Below, one piece after another: positions 25,211 through 33,486 of a stretch of 41,936 nucleotides of DNA. This stretch comes from Paucilactobacillus nenjiangensis (GTDB lineage Bacteria > Bacillota > Bacilli > Lactobacillales > Lactobacillaceae): the NCBI RefSeq assembly GCF_005405445.1, contig NZ_BJEB01000011.1, positions 1 to 41,936 of the forward strand, given 5' to 3'. Numbering within the stretch: the first letter of the stretch is position 1; each line of letters starts with the position of its first letter. Made by a program: the position numbers and the translations under genes. A model generated the notes under the pieces. The model worked only from the letters and a program-made list of their open reading frames with translations, did no database searches and was not told where the DNA came from.

Positions 25211-25932
25211 TATTTTTCCTTCTCTACTTCAATTTGATATTGATGTTGTTCGACATCATGTTGTATTGCTTGATATTCACTTACCGTAATCGCGTCAAAC
25301 TTAATATAATCACCAGCTGAATAATAAAATGGATCATCAGCGGATGGTTGAAATAACTGTAACGGCGTCCGTCCAATAATTTGCCAACCACCGGGCGATT
25401 CAATTGGATACATCCCCGTTTGGGTTCCGGCAATCCCAACAGAACCAGGATTAATTTTTAACCGTGGATTAGCTAGTCGTGGCGTGGCTAATCGTTCATC
25501 CAAGCCACCCAGATAAGCAAATCCAGGTAAGAATCCCAACATATAAATTAAATACTGAGGTTGGGAATGAAGATTAATAATTTCTGAACTACTTAATTTT
25601 GATTGTTTTTCAATATTGACCATGTCTGGTCCAAATTCACCACCATACAAAACCGGTAAATGAACAATTGTTTTTTCAGTATGTAAAGCTGAATCCAAAT
25701 GTTGACTCTCTTTAGTTAAAATACTTTTTAGCTCTGGCCATGATATTTGCATCGGATTATAAAAGACAGTCAGTGTTCTAAATGCTGCCAAGAATCCGGT
25801 AATCCCCGTAATTGCTTCTTGTTCTAATTTAGATTGCAAGTTACGAATTTGACTATTGATTATTGGGTCAATTTTATTTTCAAAAACTACATCAACAGCT
25901 GTGTCACCAACTGGAATAATGCTTGGCTTCAT
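25210..25932 (-). CDS. pxpB: 5-oxoprolinase subunit B (AHS1/KipI family)
   Basis: A 240-residue protein with the AHS1 signature GFLPGFAYLGGLDERLATPR, GSVGIAGTQTGMYPIESPGGW and IIGRTPLQLF. B. subtilis KipI, in the same family, inhibits the sporulation kinase KinA, but the operon context here fits 5-oxoprolinase. I start it at MKPSIIPVGDTAVDV (25932), with AAGGA upstream; the longer ORF adds a non-homologous N-terminus without a ribosome binding site. It is the first gene of the pxp operon. Confidence 0.93.
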   Translation of the reverse strand: MKPSIIPVGDTAVDVVFENKIDPIINSQIRNLQSKLEQEAITGITGFLAAFRTLTVFYNPMQISWPELKSILTKESQHLDSALHTEKTIVHLPVLYGGEFGPDMVNIEKQSKLSSSEIINLHSQPQYLIYMLGFLPGFAYLGGLDERLATPRLANPRLKINPGSVGIAGTQTGMYPIESPGGWQIIGRTPLQLFQPSADDPFYYSAGDYIKFDAITVSEYQAIQHDVEQHQYQIEVEKEK

Positions 25933-25969
25933 AACTTTCACGTTCCTTCTATTAATATGGTTAACGTTC

Positions 25970-25998
25970 ATCTTAAATGAAATTTTATTTCTAATCAA
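25970..25998 (-). promoter_or_regulatory. Predicted pxp operon promoter
   Basis: TTGATT (25993-25998) and TAAGAT (25970-25975) with 17-bp spacing on the minus strand, 37 bp before the pxpB ATG. Confidence 0.55.
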
Positions 25999-26121
25999 CA
26001 AAACGAAAAATGACCATGCCGTTTTCTCCAAAACATGTCCATAATCCGCTATTGTTTATTAATCTAATATTTGCAGGCGGTTTATTTTATTAAGTTTGAT
26101 GATAGCTTTGGTTAAGAAAAC

Positions 26122-26158
26122 AAAAAGATTGGTGAGAATTTTTCTCACCAATCTTTAA
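26122..26158. terminator. Terminator of the pst-phoU operon
   Basis: A perfect 15-bp stem AAAGATTGGTGAGAA/TTCTCACCAATCTTT with a three-base loop; on the minus strand a T-run follows. Confidence 0.92.
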
Positions 26159-26159
26159 T

Positions 26160-26208
26160 ATTATTCCGTTATTACTCGTGTTTTCCCGAAAGGCAAAGCC
26201 TTTTCTTA
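26160..26208. repeat. 49-bp direct repeat, distal copy
   Basis: Identical over 49 bp to 26321-26369. On the minus strand the unit starts TAAGAAAAGGCTTTGCC, contains a hairpin AAAGGC-ttt-GCCTTT and ends with ACACGAGTAATAACGG. It lies directly before the terminator. Confidence 0.9.
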
Positions 26209-26320
26209 AACGTGTTTCTCAATGATTACCGAATTGATACGCACTCTTACCTAATCCAGCTTTCCCTTTCAAAACATTCCGTATAACTAAATAATTAAAT
26301 TTCCTAACCCGAAATTATTA

Positions 26321-26369
26321 ATTATTCCGTTATTACTCGTGTTTTCCCGAAAGGCAAAGCCTTTTCTTA
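26321..26369. repeat. 49-bp direct repeat, copy anchored at the phoU stop codon
   Basis: Second identical copy, 161 bp from the first. Its minus-strand 5' end is the TAA stop codon of phoU. The 112 bp between the copies are AT-rich with no gene. Confidence 0.9.
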
Positions 26370-27068
26370 CTTGTCATTCAACAATTTTTGCACCATTTCA
26401 GGATCTTTTTTACCAGGATTTAATTCTACTAATTCACCGGAAGCGTTGTAAACAATCCATTCAGACAGATTAACGATATGGTCGCCCATTCGTTCTAATA
26501 GACGTACAACCATCATGTAGCCTGAATTTGCAATCACTGTTTCCGAATCTTGTTGCATTGCTGCAGTGATGTTATTGCGAATTAAAATGTATTCTTTATC
26601 AATTTCTAAATCAAGTTTAGCAACTTTACGAGCCGCTTTTTCGTCATTATGCACATAAGCATCCAAGCCCTGTTCTAGCATTTGACGGACTAAACCAGTC
26701 ATTTCATTGATGGATTCTTCAATCGCGTTCACACGACGATTACCTTTAACGCGAATAGTTTCTTGGGCAATACTCGTCGCGTAATCTCCCATTCGTTCTA
26801 AATCGGTACTAGCTTTTAGAATGCTGATAATAGAACGGAAATCTGACGCAACGGGTTGCTGCAAGGCAATCAGCTTCAATGCTCGTTCTTCCAAGCCAAC
26901 TTCTTCTTGGTTGGTGGTTTTATCCTCATCGATTACTTGTTGAGCTAACGCTAAATCATGATCAATAAATGATTTTGTCGCAGTGTAAATCTGTTCACTA
27001 ACATTAATACCCATCTCCATGAACCGACCACGTAATTTTTTTAATTCATCCGAAAATAATTCATGCAT
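26367..27068 (-). CDS. phoU: Phosphate transport system regulatory protein PhoU
   Basis: A 233-residue, all-helical protein with the two PhoU repeats (ERALKLIALQQPVASDFRSI with DLERMGDYATSIA, and the second VVRLLERMGDHIVNLSEW). PhoU restrains Pst transport and Pho signalling by contact with PstB. Length and motifs are typical. The ATG has GGAGG seven bases upstream. It is the last gene of the pst operon, 12 bp after pstB; its stop codon is the first base of a repeated element. Confidence 0.96.
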   Translation of the reverse strand: MHELFSDELKKLRGRFMEMGINVSEQIYTATKSFIDHDLALAQQVIDEDKTTNQEEVGLEERALKLIALQQPVASDFRSIISILKASTDLERMGDYATSIAQETIRVKGNRRVNAIEESINEMTGLVRQMLEQGLDAYVHNDEKAARKVAKLDLEIDKEYILIRNNITAAMQQDSETVIANSGYMMVVRLLERMGDHIVNLSEWIVYNASGELVELNPGKKDPEMVQKLLNDK

Positions 27069-27080
27069 GCTGAAATCCTC

Positions 27081-27836
27081 CTATCCAAATTTACCATTAA
27101 TATAATCATCAGTTTCTTGTTTAGCAGGATTCATAAAGATTTTTTCAGTTGAATCTGCTTCAATTAAATTACCTAAGTTAAAGAACGCCGTTTTATCTGA
27201 GACCCGTGTCGCCTGTTGCATATTATGAGTCACCATGATGATTGTGTATTCTTTTTTTAACTGTAATAATGTATCTTCAATCTGCGCACTAGAAATTGGA
27301 TCAAGTGCACTTGTAGGTTCGTCCATCAAAATTACATCGGGTCGAACCGCCAACACACGCGCGATACTAATTCGTTGTTGTTGACCACCAGATAATTCGA
27401 GTGCACTTTTATTCAAATCATCCTTGACCTCATCCCACAAAGCCGCTTGTTTTAAACTTTCTTCGACGCGTTCTTCTAAGAAATTTTTGTCAGGACGACC
27501 GTTTAATTTCAGACCATATGAGACGTTATCAAAAATCGACATTGGAAAAGGAATTGGTTGTTGAAAAACCATCCCCACTTGCCGTCTGAGTTCCACCACG
27601 TCAGTATCTTCAGCATACATATCTAAGTCTTTCAACTTAAATGAACCTGTAATGGTCACTCCTTCAATCAAATCATTCATCCGATTTAAGCAACGTAAGT
27701 AGGTGGATTTACCACATCCTGATGGTCCAATTAAGGCGGTAATTTCATTTTGGTTAAAGTCTAAATCAATTCCATGTAACGCTTCAAATGCACCATACGA
27801 TAATTTAACATCTTGGCTCGTAATAATTGGCTGCAT
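27081..27836 (-). CDS. pstB: Phosphate ABC transporter ATP-binding protein PstB (distal copy)
   Basis: A 251-residue ABC ATPase driving phosphate import. The Walker [10 protein letters not shown], signature LSGGQQQR, Walker [14 protein letters not shown] and the switch His in MVTHNMQQ are complete. The ATG at 27836 has AGGAG eight bases upstream; the GTG nine bases earlier would abut that site. It is the second of two tandem PstB paralogues, a common arrangement in lactobacilli. Confidence 0.96.
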   Translation of the reverse strand: MQPIITSQDVKLSYGAFEALHGIDLDFNQNEITALIGPSGCGKSTYLRCLNRMNDLIEGVTITGSFKLKDLDMYAEDTDVVELRRQVGMVFQQPIPFPMSIFDNVSYGLKLNGRPDKNFLEERVEESLKQAALWDEVKDDLNKSALELSGGQQQRISIARVLAVRPDVILMDEPTSALDPISSAQIEDTLLQLKKEYTIIMVTHNMQQATRVSDKTAFFNLGNLIEADSTEKIFMNPAKQETDDYINGKFG

Positions 27837-27847
27837 GTCTTTCACTC

Positions 27848-28624
27848 CTATCCAAAGTTACCAGAAATATAATCTTCCGTCATTTTAACTCGTGGTGTTT
27901 GGAACAGTTCTTGGGTGGGCGCAAATTCAACCACTCGGCCTTGATGGAAAAATGTCGTAAAATCACTAACCCGAGAAGCTTGTTGCATGTTATGCGTCAC
28001 AATAATAATCGTATAATTACGCCGCAATTTGCGCATAGTTGCTTCAACTTTTTCCGTCGAAATTGGATCTAAGGCACTGGCCGGTTCATCCATCAATAAA
28101 ATATCAGGACGTAAAGCTAAAGCCCGAGCGATACAGAGCCGTTGTTGCTGACCACCAGATAACTCTAAGGCACTCTTGTTTAAATCATCTTTTACTTCAT
28201 CCCAAAGTGCTGCTTCTTTTAAACTTTCTTCCACCCGCTCGTCCAACACACGTTTGTCAGTAATTCCATTTTCTTTCAATGGAAAGACCAAGTTATTCCG
28301 AATTGACTTTGCAAATGGATTAGGTCGCTGAAAAACCATGCCGATTTGTTTTCGAACTTCGTAGGCATTTACACTGGGTTGGTTAATATCCACTCCACGG
28401 TACACAATCTGTCCATTCACGGTCACAGTTTTGTCGTGCATCCGATTTAAACTTCTCAAATATGTCGATTTACCCGAACCTGATGCGCCAATAATCGCAG
28501 TAATTTTGTGTCGTGGAAACTCTAAGCTGGAATCAAAAACAACTTGATGATCTCCGTAGATGACTTCCAGGTTCTTTGTTTCAATGGCTAATTCTAAATT
28601 TGTTTTTGCAATATAATTTTCCAT
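27848..28624 (-). CDS. pstB: Phosphate ABC transporter ATP-binding protein PstB (proximal copy)
   Basis: A 258-residue ABC ATPase with Walker [10 protein letters not shown], signature LSGGQQQR, Walker [14 protein letters not shown] and [16 protein letters not shown] precedes the ATG. It differs from the distal copy mainly in the N-terminal strand and the region after Walker A, so the two may form a heterodimer or alternative homodimers on PstA/PstC. Confidence 0.96.
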   Translation of the reverse strand: MENYIAKTNLELAIETKNLEVIYGDHQVVFDSSLEFPRHKITAIIGASGSGKSTYLRSLNRMHDKTVTVNGQIVYRGVDINQPSVNAYEVRKQIGMVFQRPNPFAKSIRNNLVFPLKENGITDKRVLDERVEESLKEAALWDEVKDDLNKSALELSGGQQQRLCIARALALRPDILLMDEPASALDPISTEKVEATMRKLRRNYTIIIVTHNMQQASRVSDFTTFFHQGRVVEFAPTQELFQTPRVKMTEDYISGNFG

Positions 28625-28636
28625 TAGACACCTCCA

Positions 28637-29524
28637 TTATTTGCTGGATGTTAAACGACGATAAAGTCGATTACCAACGTAACGTGCACTTAAGTTAAAT
28701 GCTAAAATCACGATGATTAACACCGCGGCTGTCCCGTTTGAAACGACGTCGATATCGGGCACAATCCCTTCAGCATTAACTTTCCAAATGTGAACTGCCA
28801 GCGTTTCTGCTGGTCTAAACGGATTTAAAAAGCTATTCGTATCGAAAATATTCCAATTTGCATAATTCAACGCGGGTGCACTTTGACCTGCTGTATAAAT
28901 CAAGGCGGCTGCTTCACCGAATACTCGTCCCGCACTGAGAATGACCCCCGTTAAGATACCGGGTACTGCTGCCGGCAAGATGATTCCCGTGATGGTTTTC
29001 CAACTCGATAATCCCAAGGCAATTCCAGCTTCTCGTTGCAAATTAGGTACTGAACTTAATGAGGTTTCAATATTACGAGTCAACAATGGCAGGTTAAAGA
29101 ATGTTAACGCAATCGCCCCGGCTAAAATAGAGAAACCAATTTGAAATTGAATAACAAACACTAAATATGCAAACAAACCAACAACAACTGATGGTAATGA
29201 GCTTAAGACTTCAATGGCAGTTCTCATCAAACTTGTTAACCAATTATCAGGCGCATATTCGGATAAATAAATTCCTGCTCCCAGTGCCAATGGAAACGAA
29301 ATTAACAGCGTCAGTACTAAAAGATAAACTGAATTAAACAACTGATCACGAATTCCACCACCAGCGGCAAATGACTTCGAGGGACTAGTTAAGAAGTGCC
29401 ATGATAAATGCGGAACTCCAGACACTAAAATATAACCAATTAACCCAAACAAGATAATTACAACGATTCCAACTAGGGCATAAATAATACCAGTTGCTAA
29501 GTGATCATTTCTTTTAGCATTCAT
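28637..29524 (-). CDS. pstA: Phosphate ABC transporter permease PstA
   Basis: A 295-residue inner-membrane permease with six helices. The EAA-type loop for contact with PstB is seen as REAGIALGLSSWKTITGIILPAAVPGI. The ATG overlaps the pstC stop by one base (TAATG) and has GGGAGG upstream. It lies 12 bp before the proximal pstB. Confidence 0.95.
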   Translation of the reverse strand: MNAKRNDHLATGIIYALVGIVVIILFGLIGYILVSGVPHLSWHFLTSPSKSFAAGGGIRDQLFNSVYLLVLTLLISFPLALGAGIYLSEYAPDNWLTSLMRTAIEVLSSLPSVVVGLFAYLVFVIQFQIGFSILAGAIALTFFNLPLLTRNIETSLSSVPNLQREAGIALGLSSWKTITGIILPAAVPGILTGVILSAGRVFGEAAALIYTAGQSAPALNYANWNIFDTNSFLNPFRPAETLAVHIWKVNAEGIVPDIDVVSNGTAAVLIIVILAFNLSARYVGNRLYRRLTSSK

Positions 29525-30426
29525 TATTTAATCCTCCCTTTGCGTGCAATTAATTTAACTAAGATGTTAAAGACAAGGGCCATAATTAAGAGTAAGAGTG
29601 CTAATGACCACAAAGCGTTATTTGGTAATGTGCCCATAATCGTATTACCGATTCCCATGGTTAATTGACTGGTCAAGGTCGCCGATGGTGATACCAAATT
29701 ATGTGGTAACATTGCGGCATTTCCAATCACCATTTGTACAGCTAGCGCTTCACCAAACGCGCGCGCCATCCCAAAGACCACCGCAGTCAAAATGCCAGGC
29801 GTGGCAGCCCGTAAGATGACCTTATAAATAGTTTGCCAACGCGTGGCTCCTAATGCTAGTGACGCTTGACGATAATGTGATGGGACCGCCTTTAATGCAT
29901 CCACGGTCAATGATGTGATGGTTGGTAACACCATCACGAACAGGACTACTGCCCCGGCTAAGATACCAAAACCAGTCCCGCCATACATGATTCGCATCGC
30001 TGGAACAACCACCGCCAAACCAATTAGTCCATAAATGACAGAAGGAATGCCGACTAACAATTCAATCACGACTTGTAAGAAACGTGCCCCGCGCTTAGGA
30101 GCAAATTCTGTCATAAATAAAGCGACGGCAATAGCAAATGGCGTCGCAATTAAGGCTGCTAATAACGTCACTCCAAAAGACGTCACAATCATTGGTAATG
30201 CTCCAACCAATTTTTTGCCCGGATTCCAATCCGTTTTAAATAAGAAATCTGAGACTTTAATTCCATCGTTAAAGAACATTGATAAACCACGAGTCGCGAT
30301 GAAGTATAAAATTGAAATCACTAGAATCGCAATCAATCCAATACTTAAATAACTAATCATCCGCCCACGTTGATCTTGCTTAGTTGCTTTCGATGGTTTT
30401 AAGAGTCGATCTTTAATTTCATCCAT
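29524..30426 (-). CDS. pstC: Phosphate ABC transporter permease PstC
   Basis: A 300-residue permease with six helices and the EAA-type loop RQASLALGATRWQTIYKVIL. AGGGGGC precedes the ATG. It lies 11 bp after pstS (30438-31298) and is coupled to pstA by a one-base overlap. Confidence 0.95.
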   Translation of the reverse strand: MDEIKDRLLKPSKATKQDQRGRMISYLSIGLIAILVISILYFIATRGLSMFFNDGIKVSDFLFKTDWNPGKKLVGALPMIVTSFGVTLLAALIATPFAIAVALFMTEFAPKRGARFLQVVIELLVGIPSVIYGLIGLAVVVPAMRIMYGGTGFGILAGAVVLFVMVLPTITSLTVDALKAVPSHYRQASLALGATRWQTIYKVILRAATPGILTAVVFGMARAFGEALAVQMVIGNAAMLPHNLVSPSATLTSQLTMGIGNTIMGTLPNNALWSLALLLLIMALVFNILVKLIARKGRIK

Positions 30427-30437
30427 CAGTCTGCCCC

Positions 30438-31298
30438 CTACTTGTCCGTTACTTGATTATTTTCATCTTTCGACACTTGCATATCATGAATACTGATATA
30501 TCCAAGCTGCTTTACTAATCCATCTTGGACTGATTCAGACTGAATATATTTAATAAAATCAGCTGCCTTGTCCGAGACCTTTTTTTGCGTATACATGTGC
30601 TCGTATGACCAAATCTTCCAAGCGTTTGTTGCCACATTTTTTGCGGTTGGTTTCACGTTATCAATTGAGAGTGGTTGAATTTTATTATTCACGTATGAAA
30701 ACGAGACATAACTAATTGCGCCCGGCGTGCTCCCAACAATTTGTTGCACGGTGCCATTTGAATCCTGTTCTTGAGACTTAACCGCCGTTTTGTTACCCAA
30801 CACTTGTTGTTCAAACGTTAAGCGAGTTCCGCTACCTTGAGCTCGATTAATCACAATTATTTTTTCGTTTTTACCACCAACCTGTTTCCAGTTAGTAATC
30901 TTACCGGTAAAAATACCTTCCAGTTGTTTCATGGATAAATTCTTGATTCCACTTTTAGGATTCACAACCGGCACAATCCCAACGACCGCAACTTGATGAT
31001 CGGTTAATTCTGACGCTTTAATTCCCGAAGCTTGTTCAGCAAACACATCCGAATCACCAACAACCACTGCACCACTTTGAACTTGGCTGAGTCCCGTTCC
31101 AGAGCCCCCACCTTGCACCGTGATTGAAATATTCGAGTTCTTTTCTGAATATTGACTCGACGCCTGCTCAACTAACGGTTGTAAAGCCGTTGAACCGACA
31201 ATTGTCATCTTTGTATCCTGATTCTTACTTTTTCCACATCCAGTAATTAATAATAATAATGCCAACATTGCTCCAACGAGTGTGAGAGTTTTTTTCAT
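30438..31298 (-). CDS. pstS: Phosphate-binding lipoprotein PstS, second copy
   Basis: A 286-residue solute-binding protein. The signal peptide ends in a lipobox LITGC (Cys21), so it is a membrane-anchored lipoprotein on the cell surface. The phosphate loops VGSTALQPL, GGGSGTGLSQV and RAQGSGTR are intact. It is a close paralogue of the preceding PstS and has its own Pho-type promoter, so it can be expressed independently of the first copy together with pstCABB-phoU. Confidence 0.95.
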   Translation of the reverse strand: MKKTLTLVGAMLALLLLITGCGKSKNQDTKMTIVGSTALQPLVEQASSQYSEKNSNISITVQGGGSGTGLSQVQSGAVVVGDSDVFAEQASGIKASELTDHQVAVVGIVPVVNPKSGIKNLSMKQLEGIFTGKITNWKQVGGKNEKIIVINRAQGSGTRLTFEQQVLGNKTAVKSQEQDSNGTVQQIVGSTPGAISYVSFSYVNNKIQPLSIDNVKPTAKNVATNAWKIWSYEHMYTQKKVSDKAADFIKYIQSESVQDGLVKQLGYISIHDMQVSKDENNQVTDK

Positions 31299-31341
31299 GA
31301 CCTAACCTCTTTCATTGTTACTAATCCAAGATTTCGAATTA

Positions 31342-31403
31342 AGTATAAATGACGAGTGTAAAATTAATGTTTGCTTCATGTAAAGAAGTTGTAAATATGT
31401 AAA
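31342..31403 (-). promoter_or_regulatory. Pho-box promoter of the second pstS
   Basis: On the plus strand, TGTAAA units start at 31357, 31379 and 31390, with TGTTTG at 31368, giving an exact 11-bp period; another TGTAAA is at 31398. The minus-strand -10 TATACT lies at 31342-31347, 15 bp from the first unit, and there is no good -35. This is the architecture of PhoP-activated promoters (TTTACA-type direct repeats). Confidence 0.8.
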
Positions 31404-31443
31404 AGCTCCAAGAATAGTAAACATCCCCAGAGCTCCTAGAAAT

Positions 31444-32301
31444 CTATTTCACTTGGTTTGCTGCATCTTTAGTGACCTTCATATCTTGAATACTGATGTA
31501 CCCTAATTTCTTAACAAGCGTCTTTTGCACTTTGGCAGATTCGACATACTTAATAAATTTCTTGGTAGATACGTCTGCTTTTTTAGTGGTATACATATGT
31601 TCATAAGCCCAAATTTTCCATTGATTAGTTTTAACGTTCGCATCAGTGGGCTTCACATTATCAATTGATACTGCTTGCAGTTTGGCCGTTACGTAAGAGA
31701 AGGCCACATAACTAATTGATCCTGAAGTCGTAGACACTAATTTTTGAACGGTTCCATTGGAGTCTTGTTCTTGCGATTTAATCGCCGTTTGTCCATTCAT
31801 CACACTTTGCTCAAATGTAATCCGTGTTCCGCTTCCTTTTGCACGATTAATAACTGTAATGGCTCTGTCTTTGCCACCAACTTCTTGCCAGTTCGTAACT
31901 TTGCCGGTAAAAATATCTTGGAGCTGTTGCATCGATAAGTTTGTAACTCCTGTATCTGGATTAACGACAGGCGTAATTCCAACGACTGCAACTTTATGAT
32001 CAACGATTTTCTTAGTATTAATCCCGGAAACCTGCGAGGCGAACACATCTGAATTACCAATCGAAACGGAGCCATTTTGAATCTGACTTAAGCCAGTCCC
32101 AGAGCCGCCACCTTGGACAGTGATCGAAGCACCTGAGTTACTTTCTTGATATTGTTTAGCCGCTTGTTCAATTAATGGTTGCAGGGCCGTGGATCCAACG
32201 ATTGTTAACTTGCTTGATTGTGCAGCACTTTTACTGGAACAACCTGCTATCAAGAGCGCTGCCATCGTGAGTGAAAATACTAATCCAATTATTCGTTTCA
32301 T
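31444..32301 (-). CDS. pstS: Phosphate-binding lipoprotein PstS, first copy
   Basis: A 285-residue phosphate-binding lipoprotein with lipobox LIAGC (about Cys20) and the loops VGSTALQPL, GGGSGTGLSQI and RAKGSGTR. The ATG at 32301 has AGAGGATAG upstream; the longer ORF adds 44 residues with no signal peptide and is rejected. It is the first gene of the pst cluster. The 145-bp spacer to the second pstS holds an independent promoter and a weak hairpin around AGCTC. Confidence 0.94.
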   Translation of the reverse strand: MKRIIGLVFSLTMAALLIAGCSSKSAAQSSKLTIVGSTALQPLIEQAAKQYQESNSGASITVQGGGSGTGLSQIQNGSVSIGNSDVFASQVSGINTKKIVDHKVAVVGITPVVNPDTGVTNLSMQQLQDIFTGKVTNWQEVGGKDRAITVINRAKGSGTRITFEQSVMNGQTAIKSQEQDSNGTVQKLVSTTSGSISYVAFSYVTAKLQAVSIDNVKPTDANVKTNQWKIWAYEHMYTTKKADVSTKKFIKYVESAKVQKTLVKKLGYISIQDMKVTKDAANQVK

Positions 32302-32343
32302 TTTTCTATCCTCTTTTTTGTGTTTTCCTTTACCGGCACCTAA

Positions 32344-32422
32344 AGTATATGTAGCCGATGTAAAACTAAAATATTCTTTAGGTAAAAATGCCGTAAAGAT
32401 AGCTTTGTAAATAAAAGGTAAA
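32344..32422 (-). promoter_or_regulatory. Pho-box promoter of the first pstS
   Basis: Plus-strand units TGTAAA 32359, GGTAAA 32381, CGTAAA 32392, TGTAAA 32406 and GGTAAA 32417 form two groups, each with 11-bp or 22-bp internal spacing. The minus-strand -10 TATACT lies at 32344-32349, again 15 bp from the first unit, and the -35 is poor. Confidence 0.8.
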
Positions 32423-32496
32423 TGTATCGACATTCGTTTACATTTGTGGGATAAATAAGATGTAGGAAAATTTGGCAGATTTGAGGGGAATCAATT

Positions 32497-33231
32497 TTGG
32501 CAGATCGAATATTACTAATGACGAATAAATTAGAACTTTTCACTTCATTAAATGAAGTCGCAAATCAGGCCGGCTGGTTTGTGAATAATACTGTCCAAGC
32601 AAATATTGCCATCCGAACGGCAGCCGAACAACGGATTAAAGCAATTGTTTGGGATTTAGACAGTTTAGATTTTAAGGCCAGTCTTGAGGCTTTGAAACAA
32701 TTAAGGCCTCGAATTAAAGGACCCATCATCGTTCTTTACAGTGAAATTAATAGCTCAATGGCAGATCAGTTATCAGAATTGTTTATTGATGATTTAGTTG
32801 CCAATAAAACCAATTTAGCCGATGTGATGCGCATTATTAAACAACGCGTTTGGGTTTATGACCAAATCACCACTAATTTTGACGAAGATAATGATGAGTC
32901 ATCACAATCCAAAGACATTTCACACTTAGTGAAGTTTCATGATTTGATTGTTGATACTCACCACTATTCGGTTTCACGAAATGGTGAAGATTTAGGCTTA
33001 ACTCCCAAAGAATTTAAATTATTTCAGTACCTTGTCAATCATCCCAACCAAGTCCTAAGTCGTGATCAATTACTGGAAGGCGTTTGGGGATACGACATCA
33101 TGGGGACTTCCCGGATGGTCGATATCCACATTAGCCATATCCGAGATAAAATCGAAACCGATCCACAAAATCCAAAATGGATTAAAACTGCCCGTGGCTT
33201 TGGCTATATTTTCACCGATAATGCGACATAA
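32497..33231 (+). CDS. Orphan PhoP/OmpR-family regulator with degenerate receiver
   Basis: A 244-residue protein. The C-terminal half (about 145-240) is a clear OmpR/PhoB winged helix: LTPKEFKLFQYLVNHPNQVLSRDQLL, RMVDIHISHIRDKI and ARGFGYIF. The N-terminal half has receiver-like length but lacks the acidic pair after strand 1 (MTNKLELF instead of VDDE); D53 or D55 (VWDLD) could stand for the phosphoacceptor. It starts at TTG 32497, supported by GAGGGG eight bases upstream. It is divergent from pstS, no histidine kinase gene is adjacent, and it is the obvious candidate to bind the Pho repeats. Confidence 0.85.
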   Translation: MADRILLMTNKLELFTSLNEVANQAGWFVNNTVQANIAIRTAAEQRIKAIVWDLDSLDFKASLEALKQLRPRIKGPIIVLYSEINSSMADQLSELFIDDLVANKTNLADVMRIIKQRVWVYDQITTNFDEDNDESSQSKDISHLVKFHDLIVDTHHYSVSRNGEDLGLTPKEFKLFQYLVNHPNQVLSRDQLLEGVWGYDIMGTSRMVDIHISHIRDKIETDPQNPKWIKTARGFGYIFTDNAT

Positions 33232-33263
33232 AAAATGAGAATCCGACTGGATTCTCATTTTTT
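33229..33263. terminator. Bidirectional terminator after the PhoP-like gene
   Basis: AAAATGAGAATCC-gact-GGATTCTCATTTTTT, a 13-bp stem flanked by A and T runs. It may also stop the convergent core-MetE transcript. Confidence 0.88.
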
Positions 33264-33318
33264 GGTGCTATTTGTGATTCAGAACGTGCTTCACCCGTAA
33301 TCTTTCGATAATCTAGGC

Positions 33319-33362
33319 TAGAAGCTCGCGAATTATCGATGTGTTCAGCACTCTGCTTTTTA
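33319..33362. repeat. Imperfect repeat downstream of the second core-MetE gene, distal copy
   Basis: Shares TAGAAGCTC and the 19-bp TTCAGCACTCTGCTTTTTA with 33442-33486; the central part differs. Confidence 0.7.
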
Positions 33363-33441
33363 AACGTGCTCATTCAATCAACACCCTCACCTAACTTAAA
33401 ATAACCATCCAAGTAAATCACTTGAATCGTCACTTTACAGT

Positions 33442-33486
33442 TAGAAGCTCAGGTGTTCCCGATTGATTTCAGCACTCTGCTTTTTA
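33442..33486. repeat. Imperfect repeat anchored at the core-MetE stop codon
   Basis: The minus-strand 5' end of this copy is the TAA stop of the gene ending at 33484. It contains a small hairpin AGCA-GAG-TGCT, then CGGGAACAC. No gene lies in 33264-33483. Confidence 0.7.

Noticed and set aside
26032-26366. Possible CRISPR-like repeats between phoU and pxpB
   Set aside because: Only two copies, 112 bp apart, no regular spacers and no cas genes.
31404-31443. Intrinsic terminator between the two pstS genes
   Set aside because: The GAGCT pairing needs a long loop and is not followed by a convincing T-run; it may at most attenuate.
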